Source: Planctomycetota bacterium
Lineage (GTDB): Bacteria > Planctomycetota > B15-G4 > SIAN01
Assembly (NCBI GenBank): GCA_028289345.1
Contig: JANQQL010000050.1
Coordinates: forward strand, 1 to 64,000
Direction: 5' to 3'
Length of the DNA: 64,000 bases
The translations under genes and the position numbers were made by a program. Positions 43,640 to 52,478 of this stretch are shown piece by piece. Each line of letters starts with the position of its first letter. Position 1 is the first letter of the stretch. The notes beneath the pieces were generated by a model. That model made no database searches. It saw only the letters and a program-made list of their open reading frames with translations, and was not told the DNA's origin.

Positions 43640-44413
43640 GTGATCGCTTTCTGCACCTGTTTCGCCCTTTCCTTCCTTGCTCAAGAGTTCGACCTGTACG
43701 AAGAAGATGCGGCGCTGATCAATGTCGGCACCGTCTCTCACTATCGGAAGTCCAACCTCGATGGCTCCCATGCAAGCCGCGTTTCGGTTTACACCGAAGA
43801 TGAACGCACGCTGCACTCGGCGAAGTGGACCCCGGGACGAGCAGGGATCACGCTGGTTTCGGCCAAGATGGATTGGGAGTTGTTCTCGGTCGTCGAGTTC
43901 GAATCGTCTCGACTGGGTCCCGGAAACAACCGACAGACCGTTGCTCGACTGCGTTACGACCCGGCGAAAGAATGCTTGGTGATCGAAGCTGGATCGCAAA
44001 AGGCGGAAACCAAGGTCGAGCACTTCCCGTGGCACAGCTACGACTTCGACTTTGCCAGTCTCGGCGCGACCCTTCCCCATCGCATCGATCCCGAAGAGCT
44101 GTTGACCTTTGCCATCTACGACGCGGGCAACGGTGGCCTCGAGTTCAAAGGAGAGGTGGACCTCGAGTATGTCGGCGAGGAATCCCGGGGCACTCGGTCC
44201 TGCCGCAAGTACCGCATCGATGGAGAAGGGCTCCGCCAGCGCGGAGGACATCTGTGGTGTGATCTCGAGGCGGGCTTCCTGGTCGCCTTCGAAATCGACC
44301 TTCCGGACGAGGCGGGGTACACCAGCAACAAGCTCGAGCTGCTGGAGATCGAACCACTTTCCAGAGAATCCTGGGACGCGCAGCTGAAACGTTGGGCCGA
44401 CGGCGAAGACTGA
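43640..44413 (+). CDS. Secreted protein of unknown function
   Basis: A 257-residue protein starting with a short signal peptide (MIAFCTCFALSFLAQ, start codon GTG with GGAGG 5 nt upstream). The mature part is beta-rich and acidic: SVYTEDERTLHSAKWTPG, VVEFESSRLGPGNNRQTVA and GGLEFKGEVDLEYVGEES. The final segment (RSCRKYRIDGEGLRQRGGH, then FLVAFEIDLPDEAGYTSNK) resembles DUF3108-like secreted proteins that end in a 'conversion of measured value' strand, similar in style to the protein at 8957-9784. No catalytic motif is visible. The DUF2161 gene follows 95 bp later on the same strand. Confidence 0.75.
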   Translation: MIAFCTCFALSFLAQEFDLYEEDAALINVGTVSHYRKSNLDGSHASRVSVYTEDERTLHSAKWTPGRAGITLVSAKMDWELFSVVEFESSRLGPGNNRQTVARLRYDPAKECLVIEAGSQKAETKVEHFPWHSYDFDFASLGATLPHRIDPEELLTFAIYDAGNGGLEFKGEVDLEYVGEESRGTRSCRKYRIDGEGLRQRGGHLWCDLEAGFLVAFEIDLPDEAGYTSNKLELLEIEPLSRESWDAQLKRWADGED

Positions 44414-44508
44414 TCGGGTTCGATAAGATCCCAGGCGAGTTTCTTTCGAGGGCCCGTTTCTTTGGCGGGCCTGCTCAATCGTGGGGCAGGGGAGCCGGTC
44501 GACCACTC

Positions 44509-45222
44509 ATGTCCGAGGTCGAACTCTACAAACCCGTCAAACGGTTCCTGGAGCGCCAGGGCTATTCCGTCAAGGGGGAGATCGGTGCCTGCGACATCGT
44601 CGCGGTCCGCGGCGACGAGCCGCCGGTTCTGGTCGAACTCAAGGAACGACTCAACCTCGCCCTGATTCTGCAGGCGGTCGATCGCCTGCCGGTCTCCCAA
44701 TCGGTGTACATCGCCTTTCGCATTGGAAAAGGCCAAAGCGCCACTTGGCGAACCCGCGCCAAGCAAGTGAGGAGCCTGCTCCGGCGCTTGGGCCTTGGCT
44801 TGTTGACAGTCTCCGCGCGAGGCACGGTCACGCCGGTGCTGGATCCTGCCCCCTATCGCCCAAGGTCCAACACCGATCGTCGAGAGCGTCTGCTCAAGGA
44901 ATTCTCGGAACGGGTTGGCGACCCCGAAGCGGGGGGATCGGCATCCCGGCCCAGGCTCACTGCCTATCGTCAGGATGTGCTGCGCTGTGCCCACGAACTC
45001 GACAAGTCGGGCGTGCTGAAAGTCAGCGTTCTGCGCGATCGCGTCGCCGTGGAAAGAGCCGGATCGATCCTGCGCGACAATCACTATGGCTGGTTCGATC
45101 GAGTCAAGCTCGGGCACTACGCTTTGTCGCCGAAGGGGCAACAGGAATTGGAGCAGTGGGGCGAGGCGGTGAAGGCCTTGGAGCCGGGCTCTGCGTCGTC
45201 CCCGGACGTGTCCTCCGGTTGA
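44509..45222 (+). CDS. DUF2161 family protein (PD-(D/E)XK nuclease-like fold)
   Basis: A 237-residue cytoplasmic protein. The N-terminal 120 residues match the DUF2161 pattern: LYKPVKRFLERQGYSVKGEI, then CDIVAVRGDEPPVLVELKER. The CDIVA...VELK arrangement is the D-x(n)-E-x-K of the PD-(D/E)XK nuclease superfamily. The C-terminal part (LTAYRQDVLRCAHELDKSG, WFDRVKLGHYALSPKGQQ) looks like a winged helix. The family's role is unknown; nuclease activity is possible but unproven. ATG 44509 is chosen over longer in-frame readings because family homology begins there. Confidence 0.85.
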   Translation: MSEVELYKPVKRFLERQGYSVKGEIGACDIVAVRGDEPPVLVELKERLNLALILQAVDRLPVSQSVYIAFRIGKGQSATWRTRAKQVRSLLRRLGLGLLTVSARGTVTPVLDPAPYRPRSNTDRRERLLKEFSERVGDPEAGGSASRPRLTAYRQDVLRCAHELDKSGVLKVSVLRDRVAVERAGSILRDNHYGWFDRVKLGHYALSPKGQQELEQWGEAVKALEPGSASSPDVSSG

Positions 45223-45630
45223 GTGCCTGAGACGACCCAAGCCGCCCGGCGCTTCCCGCTCAGTCGAAGGTGTTCCCCACCATGGGTGAGCCTCGTCCCG
45301 ATGTCGGTCCGGCGCAGGGATTCGGAACTCCGGACACGACACACTCGCCGATCACGATCTCGCGCGGGAACGCGGCGCCTTCTCATCGACCTCGGGCTTG
45401 TTCGGGAGATGGGCTCGAATTGTGCGCCCGCCGAATGAACGAGCCGATCGGTCGACAGGGCGACGAGGCCACGCCGCCCTTTGATCGACGCGCACCGCAT
45501 TGGACCAGCTTCGTCCAGGTGTGGTGTTTTCGACAGGGTGAAAATCCGAGCAATCGCGGTTGCCTCTTGAGCCGACGGATCTATCTCCTACATTCCGTAG
45601 GAGATTCAGGTCTCACGAGAGGAGCACTCC
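45223..45630. other. Intergenic region upstream of the subtilase
   Basis: This 408-bp gap leads to the subtilase gene. Its only clear structure is the perfect hairpin at 45583-45605. Frames across it are not credible proteins. Confidence 0.4.
45583..45605. promoter_or_regulatory. Perfect 9-bp inverted repeat before the subtilase gene
   Basis: ATCTCCTAC (45583-45591) and GTAGGAGAT (45597-45605) enclose a 5-nt loop, 25 bp upstream of the start codon at 45631. It may be an operator or an mRNA hairpin. The right arm contains GTAGGAG, which could mimic a ribosome-binding site and be masked by the left arm, although the real one (AGGAG at about 45619) lies outside it. Confidence 0.55.
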
Positions 45631-47382
45631 ATGAGGACCACCGTGTTTGGGGTCATCGCCGCCCTGATGAGCTGCCCCCCGGCCCACGCGCAGTTCCCGG
45701 ATTCATGGGGTTCCCCGCGGGAGCTTTCCCTGGGCCACACCGCCTCGGGAGACCCGTTCGTGGAGGGCGAGATCGTGGTCTGTGTCGAGGCGGAGTCCTC
45801 CTCCGCGTTGCTGGCGGAAGTCCATGGCAAGGGCGATCGTCTGCTCGGAGAAATCCCGAGTCTGGGTGTCCTCCGGATCGAGCTGACCTCCGGTCGCGAC
45901 GAAGTCGAGGCTGCGAACGCGTACGGTCTCCTGCCCGGCGTCGCCTACGCAGAACTGAATGGGGTGGTCACCACCGGGGGAGCCAGCTGTGTCCCGGCCG
46001 ACACCTTCTTCGGGCAGCAGTACCACCTGGAGAACACCGGACAGCTGGGAGGCAGGCCCGGCGCCGACATCGAAGCGTTGCAAGCCTGGGCCATCGAACC
46101 AGGGAGTCCGGAAGTCGTGCTTGCGATCATCGACACCGGGATCGATTTCGATCACCCGGAGTTCGCTGGACGTTTGCTTCCCGGATACGACTTCGCGGAC
46201 AACGATCCTGACCCGACGGCGAACACCGGCCACGGGGTACGTGTCACCGGCATCGCGGCGGCCAGTGCCAACAACGCGTTCCAAGTCGCGGGAGTCGATG
46301 GAGGCTGCACGATCCTTCCCTTGAAAGTCTTCGGCAACGCAGGCTTTGCTCGAATCTCCGACGTCGTGGAAGCACTGGTGTACTGTGCGGACGTGCAAGC
46401 CGACGTGATCAACATGTCCTTGATCGGTGCTCCTGCGTCCAACCTGTTTCGCAACGGACTCGCCGCCGCACGGGACGCGGGGTGCATTCTGGTGGCATGC
46501 GCCGGCAATGGAGGAATGGGCAACGCAGACACCTCTTGGCCCGGAGCCAGCCCCGACACCATCTCCATCGCCCACCTCAATCGGAAAGACCAACGGGTCG
46601 GACAATCGGCCACGGGAGCGGCTTTGGATTTCACCGCACCGGGAGTCAACGTCGGCACGGTGTACTGGCAGACCAATCCCGGATCGGTCTTCGAAGATCG
46701 CCGGGCGGTCATGGGAGGCTGTTCTGCGGCGACTCCGGTGGCCGCGGGGATTCTGTGCCTGCTGAAAGCAAGAGAGCCCACGCTCACTCAATCACGCGCC
46801 ATCGAACTGCTCATCGCCGGGGCCGAAGACGGAGTGGGTGCCCCCGGTCGTGACACACCCGGCTGGGACGAGTTCTTCGGTCACGGTCGCTTGAACGCCG
46901 CGCGCTCGCTTCGAGCGCAGGCCGGCCTGAAGGTTCCCGTGCGGATCGGCATCGCCGTCGGGCTCGCCAACGCGGTTCTCGAGGAACCTTGCCTCTCCAT
47001 CACCGTGCTTGGAAACCCGAATCTAGACGTCCGTCATGTCTCGACGGGGGGCTTGCGGATTTCCCGTTCGGATCTGCCATGCGGCTGGACGGAGAACGGA
47101 GAGATGCGAACGCTGGTGCACGACGTCGCCACGTGGTCGGCGAGTGACAACCAGCGCTTGCTTCTTCAGCCAGACGGACGACTCGATCTCGAACTCGTGG
47201 TGCCGTTGTCGGAACTCGCGGACCTGCATTTGATTTCGTCCCCGCCGGCCCGCGGGGAGTCTCTCGAGATCTGGGGGCGGTTGGAGGATGGAACCCCGTT
47301 CACCGGCGAAAGTCGATTTGGGGTTCTTTCCGCGACAAGAGATCTGGGTCCTTCCTCCGGGCAGGCGTCGCGGGGAGGTTGA
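45631..47382 (+). CDS. Secreted subtilisin-like serine protease (S8)
   Basis: A 583-residue exported protease. A signal peptide (MRTTVFGVIAALMSCPPAHA) precedes an inhibitor-I9-type propeptide (GEIVVCVEAESSSALLAEVH, then LGVLRIELTSGRDEVEAA). The catalytic triad is Asp168 in AIIDTGIDFDHPEF, His201 in NTGHGVRVTGIAA and Ser365 in MGGCSAATPVAAG; the usual GTSMATP is GCSAATP here. A C-terminal domain of about 150 residues (VPVRIGIAVGLANAVLEEP, then LQPDGRLDLELVVPLS) may be a sorting or binding module. ATG 45631 has AGGAG 7 nt upstream. Confidence 0.93.
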   Translation: MRTTVFGVIAALMSCPPAHAQFPDSWGSPRELSLGHTASGDPFVEGEIVVCVEAESSSALLAEVHGKGDRLLGEIPSLGVLRIELTSGRDEVEAANAYGLLPGVAYAELNGVVTTGGASCVPADTFFGQQYHLENTGQLGGRPGADIEALQAWAIEPGSPEVVLAIIDTGIDFDHPEFAGRLLPGYDFADNDPDPTANTGHGVRVTGIAAASANNAFQVAGVDGGCTILPLKVFGNAGFARISDVVEALVYCADVQADVINMSLIGAPASNLFRNGLAAARDAGCILVACAGNGGMGNADTSWPGASPDTISIAHLNRKDQRVGQSATGAALDFTAPGVNVGTVYWQTNPGSVFEDRRAVMGGCSAATPVAAGILCLLKAREPTLTQSRAIELLIAGAEDGVGAPGRDTPGWDEFFGHGRLNAARSLRAQAGLKVPVRIGIAVGLANAVLEEPCLSITVLGNPNLDVRHVSTGGLRISRSDLPCGWTENGEMRTLVHDVATWSASDNQRLLLQPDGRLDLELVVPLSELADLHLISSPPARGESLEIWGRLEDGTPFTGESRFGVLSATRDLGPSSGQASRGG

Positions 47383-47541
47383 TCGACCAAAGACGCGGTC
47401 CGCGCACCCCTGTTCCCCGCAGCTTGCTCGCTGTGGCTGTCGCCATCGAGCAAACAGAGTCGAGCGGAGCGGGTCTCCGATCAACCGCGGCTTCCAATGC
47501 CTCCCGGTGGCTCGCCTCAATCGACCAGGCGAGCGGACCAT

Positions 47542-48108
47542 TCAGCGGGTTCGATGAATCACTCGACGAGCGAGCTCAGTTTCGATCGCCCCGGAGCAAT
47601 CCCCGACTTCCCGCTCTGCGGTGTTGAAGATCAAATCGGCCGAAACCCACTCGTTCTCTTTGATGTGATTGAGTGCGAGACGTGGCGGGTTGCTCCGGTC
47701 CTGGTTTCTTTGTTCGAGCACATGGGACGGAGCTTCCAATCGCACCGCGAACGAATGAACTCCCGGAAGAGCGCGATTCCACAAATCTGCGTGAACTCGA
47801 TCGAGAATCATGTCGTCGAAGAGAACGTTCAAGCCCTGTGCTTCGATCGCCAGCGCTCCGTCGATCATCCCCCGGAGCAAACGATGTCCCAGTTCACCGC
47901 AAACGATCTTGGCGTCCGTGTCTTTGTTCGCGTATGCGAATCCGCGTTTGCTCAAGAGACCATTGGCCCCACCGCCGTAGTCGCTCGGAACTCCCGAAAA
48001 AAAGGAGTCCAGCGACATCCGCTGCCAGTAATCCGGCAGGCTTCCTTGCAGGTGCTTTGCCAAAGTCGTCTTTCCGGAAGACGACGTCCCAAGAATCAAG
48101 AGAAGCAT
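47542..48108 (-). CDS. Chloramphenicol phosphotransferase-like small-molecule kinase
   Basis: A 188-residue P-loop protein of the CPT-like family. LLLILGTSSSGKTTLAKHLQ is the Walker A loop, YWQRMSLDSFFSGVPSDYG contains the catalytic Asp region, and EAQGLNVLFDDMILDRVHA the Walker B-like strand. VHSFAVRLEAPSHVLEQRN and the R-rich RNQDRSNPP lid follow. The family includes the CPT of Streptomyces that phosphorylates chloramphenicol, but most relatives have unknown substrates, so resistance should not be assumed. ATG 48108 is chosen because it directly precedes the P-loop. Confidence 0.87.
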   Translation of the reverse strand: MLLLILGTSSSGKTTLAKHLQGSLPDYWQRMSLDSFFSGVPSDYGGGANGLLSKRGFAYANKDTDAKIVCGELGHRLLRGMIDGALAIEAQGLNVLFDDMILDRVHADLWNRALPGVHSFAVRLEAPSHVLEQRNQDRSNPPRLALNHIKENEWVSADLIFNTAEREVGDCSGAIETELARRVIHRTR

Positions 48109-48336
48109 GGGTCCCTTGCATCCACGAGAATCAGCGATCATTGCGGAGGGTCAGCCACTCCACGAATTCTACGTTCTTCGCTCTGCGGTCGAGATTGTTC
48201 GGAAGACTGGGCCTGACGATCCGCCTGTCGGTCGCTCATGTTGCTCCGGGTCGAGAAGCCTTTCGTCGCCACGCTCGCGCCCCCGAAGGGCGCACCGAAC
48301 CCGAGAACTCGCCGCGACTTGCCAACGGTTCTCGAG

Positions 48337-49053
48337 TCAAGGAGCCCCGATTCGGTTGTTCCAATCAAGGTCGCCTGACAGCTCATGAGCGGCGAACTCG
48401 AAATGGATGACACGCCGGTGACGGGGCTTGTTCGCCGGAGGCGAAGCGTGCAGCGTCAAGGGACACATGACCACCACCCCACCACAACCCACGGTGCAGG
48501 GAATGATGGGCCCCCGTTTCTTCCATTCGTCAATTTCGTCATCCAGCCAACCATGCCGGTGGGATCCAGGAATCACCAGCAAGGGGCCGTTGTCTTCCGG
48601 ACACTCATCCAGGTGAACGCGGACCGCCACCATCTTGGCGAGATCCGATGCCGGGGGCTGTACCTGCCAGACACCAGACTTTTGAGACCACGCGTCGAAC
48701 CCCGGGGTCTCGTGCCGCTCCTTGACAGAGATCACGCTGTCTTGATGCCAGCCAAGCCCCCAGTTCGCCCCTTCCACCTTGTCGAAGAAGATTGCTCGCG
48801 CGGCAAATGCTTCGACGCCAAGAAGCGGAGTCACGAACTTGCGAATCTCCGGAGTTGACGCCAAATCTCGAACTCCCGCAGAAATCTCGAGCAGGTTGCG
48901 CACTCCATAGACATCGCGGCGCCGTCGCACTTCGCTTCCCTGTCGGATTGCTGCCACGACGTCACGAAGAGCGAGTACCGACGGGAGCGGCAGCACGTCG
49001 TCTGCAACCGCGTAGCCAAGACGCGTGAATTCGGCGGCGTAGTTCTGCGACAA
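48337..49053 (-). CDS. Phytanoyl-CoA dioxygenase (PhyH) family protein
   Basis: A 238-residue Fe(II)/2-oxoglutarate dioxygenase. The iron ligands are His103 and Asp105 in GLGWHQDSVISV and His202 in PLTLHASPPANKPRHRRV, with a nearby Arg that binds 2-oxoglutarate. LLVIPGSHRHGWL is the conserved loop before the last ligand. Substrates in this family range from phytanoyl-CoA to small metabolites and antibiotics; none can be inferred here. The start is TTG 49053, the first possible start after an in-frame stop about 57 nt upstream, and lacks a clear Shine-Dalgarno. The downstream CPT-like gene is 228 bp away. Confidence 0.9.
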   Translation of the reverse strand: MSQNYAAEFTRLGYAVADDVLPLPSVLALRDVVAAIRQGSEVRRRRDVYGVRNLLEISAGVRDLASTPEIRKFVTPLLGVEAFAARAIFFDKVEGANWGLGWHQDSVISVKERHETPGFDAWSQKSGVWQVQPPASDLAKMVAVRVHLDECPEDNGPLLVIPGSHRHGWLDDEIDEWKKRGPIIPCTVGCGGVVVMCPLTLHASPPANKPRHRRVIHFEFAAHELSGDLDWNNRIGAP

Positions 49054-49149
49054 AGTCTCGAGCTCGTGAAAACCCCATTTTCGAGAACAGTCTAAGCAGC
49101 TCGGACAAGAGAGTCACGGGGTCCCCTGCGGGTCGGGTTCTCTTGATCG

Positions 49150-49515
49150 TCACCCCGCTCGAATGTGCATGCCCGCGTGCACCAAGCTTTCGATCAGCTC
49201 GAACGCCACTTCTTTCGTGATCTCCGCGCCCAGTGACAAGCTGAAGTCACCCAGGGAGTGGATGTCGTGGTGTCGCAGGAGGTCGTAGACTTGACGGGCG
49301 TCTTCCCCCCTCCCGAGAAACTTCGCGCCGTTGTAGATCAGAATCTCGCCTTCGGAAACGTAGTCCAGGTGATACTTCCCTCGAGAGCCACTCATGAGGC
49401 GTTTCGCAACGCCGTAGATCTCCTGGGAGGTCTCGACTTTGTCCCGGATGCCAAAGCAACTCGTGAGCATCGGTGAAATCGCAAGGCACAGGGCGACAAG
49501 CAAGGACATGCGCAT
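49150..49515 (-). CDS. Small lipoprotein of unknown function
   Basis: A 121-residue lipoprotein: MRMSLLVALCLAISPMLTSC is a signal peptide with an LTSC lipobox. The mature part (VETSQEIYGVAKRLMSGSRG, then YHLDYVSEGEILIYNGAKFL and ARQVYDLLRHHDIHSLGDF) has no recognised family. ATG 49515 has GGAG about 8 nt upstream; ATG 49536 is an alternative. It lies upstream of the PhyH gene on the same strand with 97 bp between them. Confidence 0.75.
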   Translation of the reverse strand: MRMSLLVALCLAISPMLTSCFGIRDKVETSQEIYGVAKRLMSGSRGKYHLDYVSEGEILIYNGAKFLGRGEDARQVYDLLRHHDIHSLGDFSLSLGAEITKEVAFELIESLVHAGMHIRAG

Positions 49516-49806
49516 GAACCGTCTCCGTAGAGCCATGCCAGGTATCGGCGGTGAATCGACTCCGCCTTGAGGCGCCGGAAAGATCCATCCAGTGTGGGAT
49601 TTTCAACGGGCCCATCCCTGTCGCTGAGCTTCGGAGCTCCCTTTCCCCCGGCTCCTGATGGAATGAACGTCTCGGCCAAAGGGGAGGTAGGACCGAAAAC
49701 CGTGGGACTTCGCGGTGCTGAGGGGGCGAACTCCTCGGCCCTTCGCGATTGGCGCGGTCGGTGCGGGCACCACTGACCACGCAAACAGGCAGGGGTAGAA
49801 CTGCGC

Positions 49807-51519
49807 ATGCTTCCACGGACCAACCTCACGATCTCCGCATTGATCTTCTCTCTTGGTGTTCAAGACGATCGATATGTGGAAGACTTCGAGTTCGTTTCCA
49901 AAACCGTCGCCGATCGAGCGGCAGCCATCGAACTCCGCAAGCTTGACTGGCCGCGCATCACGGATGCCCACCGTCCGCGTTTCGAGCAATGCCAGAACGA
50001 CCTCGAGCATGTCTGCAACTTGAGTCGACTCCTGGCGGAACTGTCGGACAGTCACACGGGGCTCACTCGGACCTCGGTCGAGGGCACCCGCCCTTCCAAG
50101 TACGACGGCATGGATGGCGCTGGGCTTTGGATCGGCTGGGGGCGGGGACGGTTCATGCTGCGCGGCCTGGTCGACGGCCATCCTCTTGCGCCAAAGCTGC
50201 AACCCGGGTCCGCCATCGTTGCAATCGATGGACTGCCGACATGGCTTGTCATGGAGCGCGAGAAACGCCGCATCACGATGTTTCAGGGATCGTCGTCGGA
50301 CCACTCGTTGTTCGCTTCCATGGGCAATCGAATGCTCCCCTTTGGAGATGCGAAAACACTGGTCGCGACGTTCTTCGATGTGGGTGATCGAGCGACGCAG
50401 GTCGTCGAGCTCCCGCGGTGGGAACCGGAAGGCAAGCGATTCAATCCACGCTCGGCGACGGTCCCCAGCGGACTCTCGGCCTACCGGGGCGCCGTTTCTC
50501 GGGTGATGCAGGGTCCTGGATCAAGTCGCATTGGCTACCTCCGCATCACCGGAAGCATGAACCCGGACACGGTGACCGCATTTCATCGTGCACTGGAACC
50601 ACTCAAGGAGGTTGATGCCCTGCTCCTCGATTGCCGGCGAATGGGTGGAGGATCGGACCAGGCGGCATGGGAAATGTGTGGGCGCCTATTCCCGGACGGC
50701 GTGGACAACGGCCTGCACGGGCACCTCGAGCCTTCCGGCGACTGGCAGTTCGAAGGTCCCGTGGTCATGCTTCAGGACGAGATGGAGATCTCTGCAGCGG
50801 AGACCTTCACGTGGGCAATGAGCGAGACGGATCGGTGTGTTTCGGTAGGCCGCTCGACCGGGGGCTGGGCAATCATCCCGACCACGTTCGACTGCCCGTC
50901 GGGCCTGGCTTCATTCCGCCTTGGCGTGCACGCTCGGGAAACCCCCATCCAGCGCGTCGTGACCGAAGGCACCGGATGGCCAGCCGACCTAGTCGTTCCC
51001 CTGGGCCCCGTCTTCTGCAGCGAATCCGATGCGGTGCGCGACATCGGGATGCAGGTGCTGACCGTGCTCGACGCAGGGGTCACGGTGAAAGAGGCGCGCG
51101 AACTGTTTGGACTTCTCCCCGCCGGCAACTCCGCTGGCTTCCTAGAGCGCGCCGCGGCCCTCGCCGAGAGGATCCCCGCTTGGGATCCGGCACTTCTGGC
51201 AGATCGCTTTGCCCGAGATCTCGAACAAACGCTCCTCCTGGAGACCGCCATGCTCGATCCGGAGCTGAACCTCGCGCCCGACGTGGTGGGTGCGCGATCG
51301 CGTGCGGAAGGCTTGCAGGCGCGTGCCAAGCGGGCCGGTTTGGAGGACACCTTCCGCCAACTCGAAGCAGCGATTGCCAACCGCGGGAACGACCTGGAAG
51401 CGCAACTCGAGTTGCTCGAACTCCTGGATGCCGAGTTCGGTGTTTCCGAGGCCGCACGCAACGAGTTCCTCGAGCGGCACAAGGGCACCCAACTCGCGGA
51501 GCTCGTCGAGTCCTGGTGA
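49807..51519 (+). CDS. Exported S41 (C-terminal processing) peptidase-like protein
   Basis: A 570-residue protein with a short signal peptide (MLPRTNLTISALIFSLGVQD). A PDZ-like segment (GRFMLRGLVDGHPLAPKLQ, GSAIVAIDGLPTWLVM) precedes the S41 core: SSRIGYLRITGSMNPDTVTA, KEVDALLLDCRRMGGGSDQA, VVMLQDEMEISAAETFTW and VSVGRSTGGWAI. Ser329 in EISAAETF matches the catalytic serine; the usual Lys about 25 residues later is not evident, so activity may differ from CtpA. The C-terminal 150 residues are helical and unassigned. ATG 49807 begins the signal peptide. The GNAT gene converges 10 bp after the stop. Confidence 0.86.
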   Translation: MLPRTNLTISALIFSLGVQDDRYVEDFEFVSKTVADRAAAIELRKLDWPRITDAHRPRFEQCQNDLEHVCNLSRLLAELSDSHTGLTRTSVEGTRPSKYDGMDGAGLWIGWGRGRFMLRGLVDGHPLAPKLQPGSAIVAIDGLPTWLVMEREKRRITMFQGSSSDHSLFASMGNRMLPFGDAKTLVATFFDVGDRATQVVELPRWEPEGKRFNPRSATVPSGLSAYRGAVSRVMQGPGSSRIGYLRITGSMNPDTVTAFHRALEPLKEVDALLLDCRRMGGGSDQAAWEMCGRLFPDGVDNGLHGHLEPSGDWQFEGPVVMLQDEMEISAAETFTWAMSETDRCVSVGRSTGGWAIIPTTFDCPSGLASFRLGVHARETPIQRVVTEGTGWPADLVVPLGPVFCSESDAVRDIGMQVLTVLDAGVTVKEARELFGLLPAGNSAGFLERAAALAERIPAWDPALLADRFARDLEQTLLLETAMLDPELNLAPDVVGARSRAEGLQARAKRAGLEDTFRQLEAAIANRGNDLEAQLELLELLDAEFGVSEAARNEFLERHKGTQLAELVESW

Positions 51520-51529
51520 TCGATCCAGG

Positions 51530-52057
51530 CTAGTCTTCGGGAACCTCGGCCATTTGCATCGCCAGGGTCTTCTGGCGAGCCTCGTCGCGGCGCTCCCCGA
51601 CCGCTTGAAAGCCGAAGCTGGCGTGGAATTTCAATGAGACTTCGTTGGGTGGCTCGAGGTTGACTTCGCAGACCACGCGGGGAATCCCCTGCTTTCGTGC
51701 CGCCGCGAAGACATCGTCATACAATGCGGATCCAACACCTCGGCCGCCATGGGACTTCCCGACCACAATCCGGTCGACGTACAAGAACTGCGGATAGCGT
51801 GCTTCGAACCAACGTAGGTTCTCGCTGTCGTAGCCACAGCCTTCCCGCATGACCAAGACGAAGCCCGCGACCACACCTTCGACCTCCGCCACCCGGTGGT
51901 GAGACGCCAGGCGGTCGAGGCCAGTGAGCTGCGCCTCGTCCATGGTGTTGGTGAGCTCGCTCACGGCTCCATTCATCGCCACGATCGCCGGCCAATCTGT
52001 CGACGTCGCATCCCGCAGCACAATCGGCGACTTGTCGCTGTTTGCTGCGTGGTTCAT
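51530..52057 (-). CDS. GNAT-family N-acetyltransferase
   Basis: A 175-residue acetyltransferase. IVLRDATSTDWPAIVAMNGA opens the fold, GVVAGFVLVMREGCGYDSEN is strand 3-4, and YVDRIVVGKSHGGRGVGSAL is motif A with the R-G-x-G-S acetyl-CoA loop. VVCEVNLEPPNEVSLKFHAS and FGFQAVGERRD complete motif B. Substrate unknown. ATG 52057 has GGAGG 5 nt upstream, so the start is well supported. It converges on the S41 peptidase and diverges from the LamG-like gene. Confidence 0.92.
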   Translation of the reverse strand: MNHAANSDKSPIVLRDATSTDWPAIVAMNGAVSELTNTMDEAQLTGLDRLASHHRVAEVEGVVAGFVLVMREGCGYDSENLRWFEARYPQFLYVDRIVVGKSHGGRGVGSALYDDVFAAARKQGIPRVVCEVNLEPPNEVSLKFHASFGFQAVGERRDEARQKTLAMQMAEVPED

Positions 52058-52478
52058 GGAAACCTCCCCTCGTGGTCACCCGGCGCAATCATTCTCCGCA
52101 GCCGCTCATTGTCGCACGGACTCGTGGAAAGACCACCCTACCCTGCGCCGATCCGAGGGTGGCAGATCGAGCCGATCCCGCCGTTGAAGAGAGGCCTCGG
52201 ATCGTCGATCGAGAGTTCTTCTTTTCGCCGAGGAGTCGAGCCGCCGTTCGAATCGGCGGATTGGTCGAGGATTCGAGGACGAAGACGGAGGCGAACAGAT
52301 CCGATCGGGCCCCGGGAGACCTGTTCCACGGCCGCTCAGACCTCCCGGGGATGGCACGACCTCCCTGATTCGAAAACAGCTGTTGGAGACGGCCCGTCAG
52401 CACGGTTCTGACGTGAACGGCTGGAGATCCCGCTGGATGCGGACTCCGAACAAACCACGTCAAGAGCAGAGAGCCGCC
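52058..52478. other. Divergent intergenic region
   Basis: A 421-bp gap between the GNAT gene (minus) and the LamG-like gene (plus). It should hold promoters for both. No repeat or credible small ORF was seen. Confidence 0.35.
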
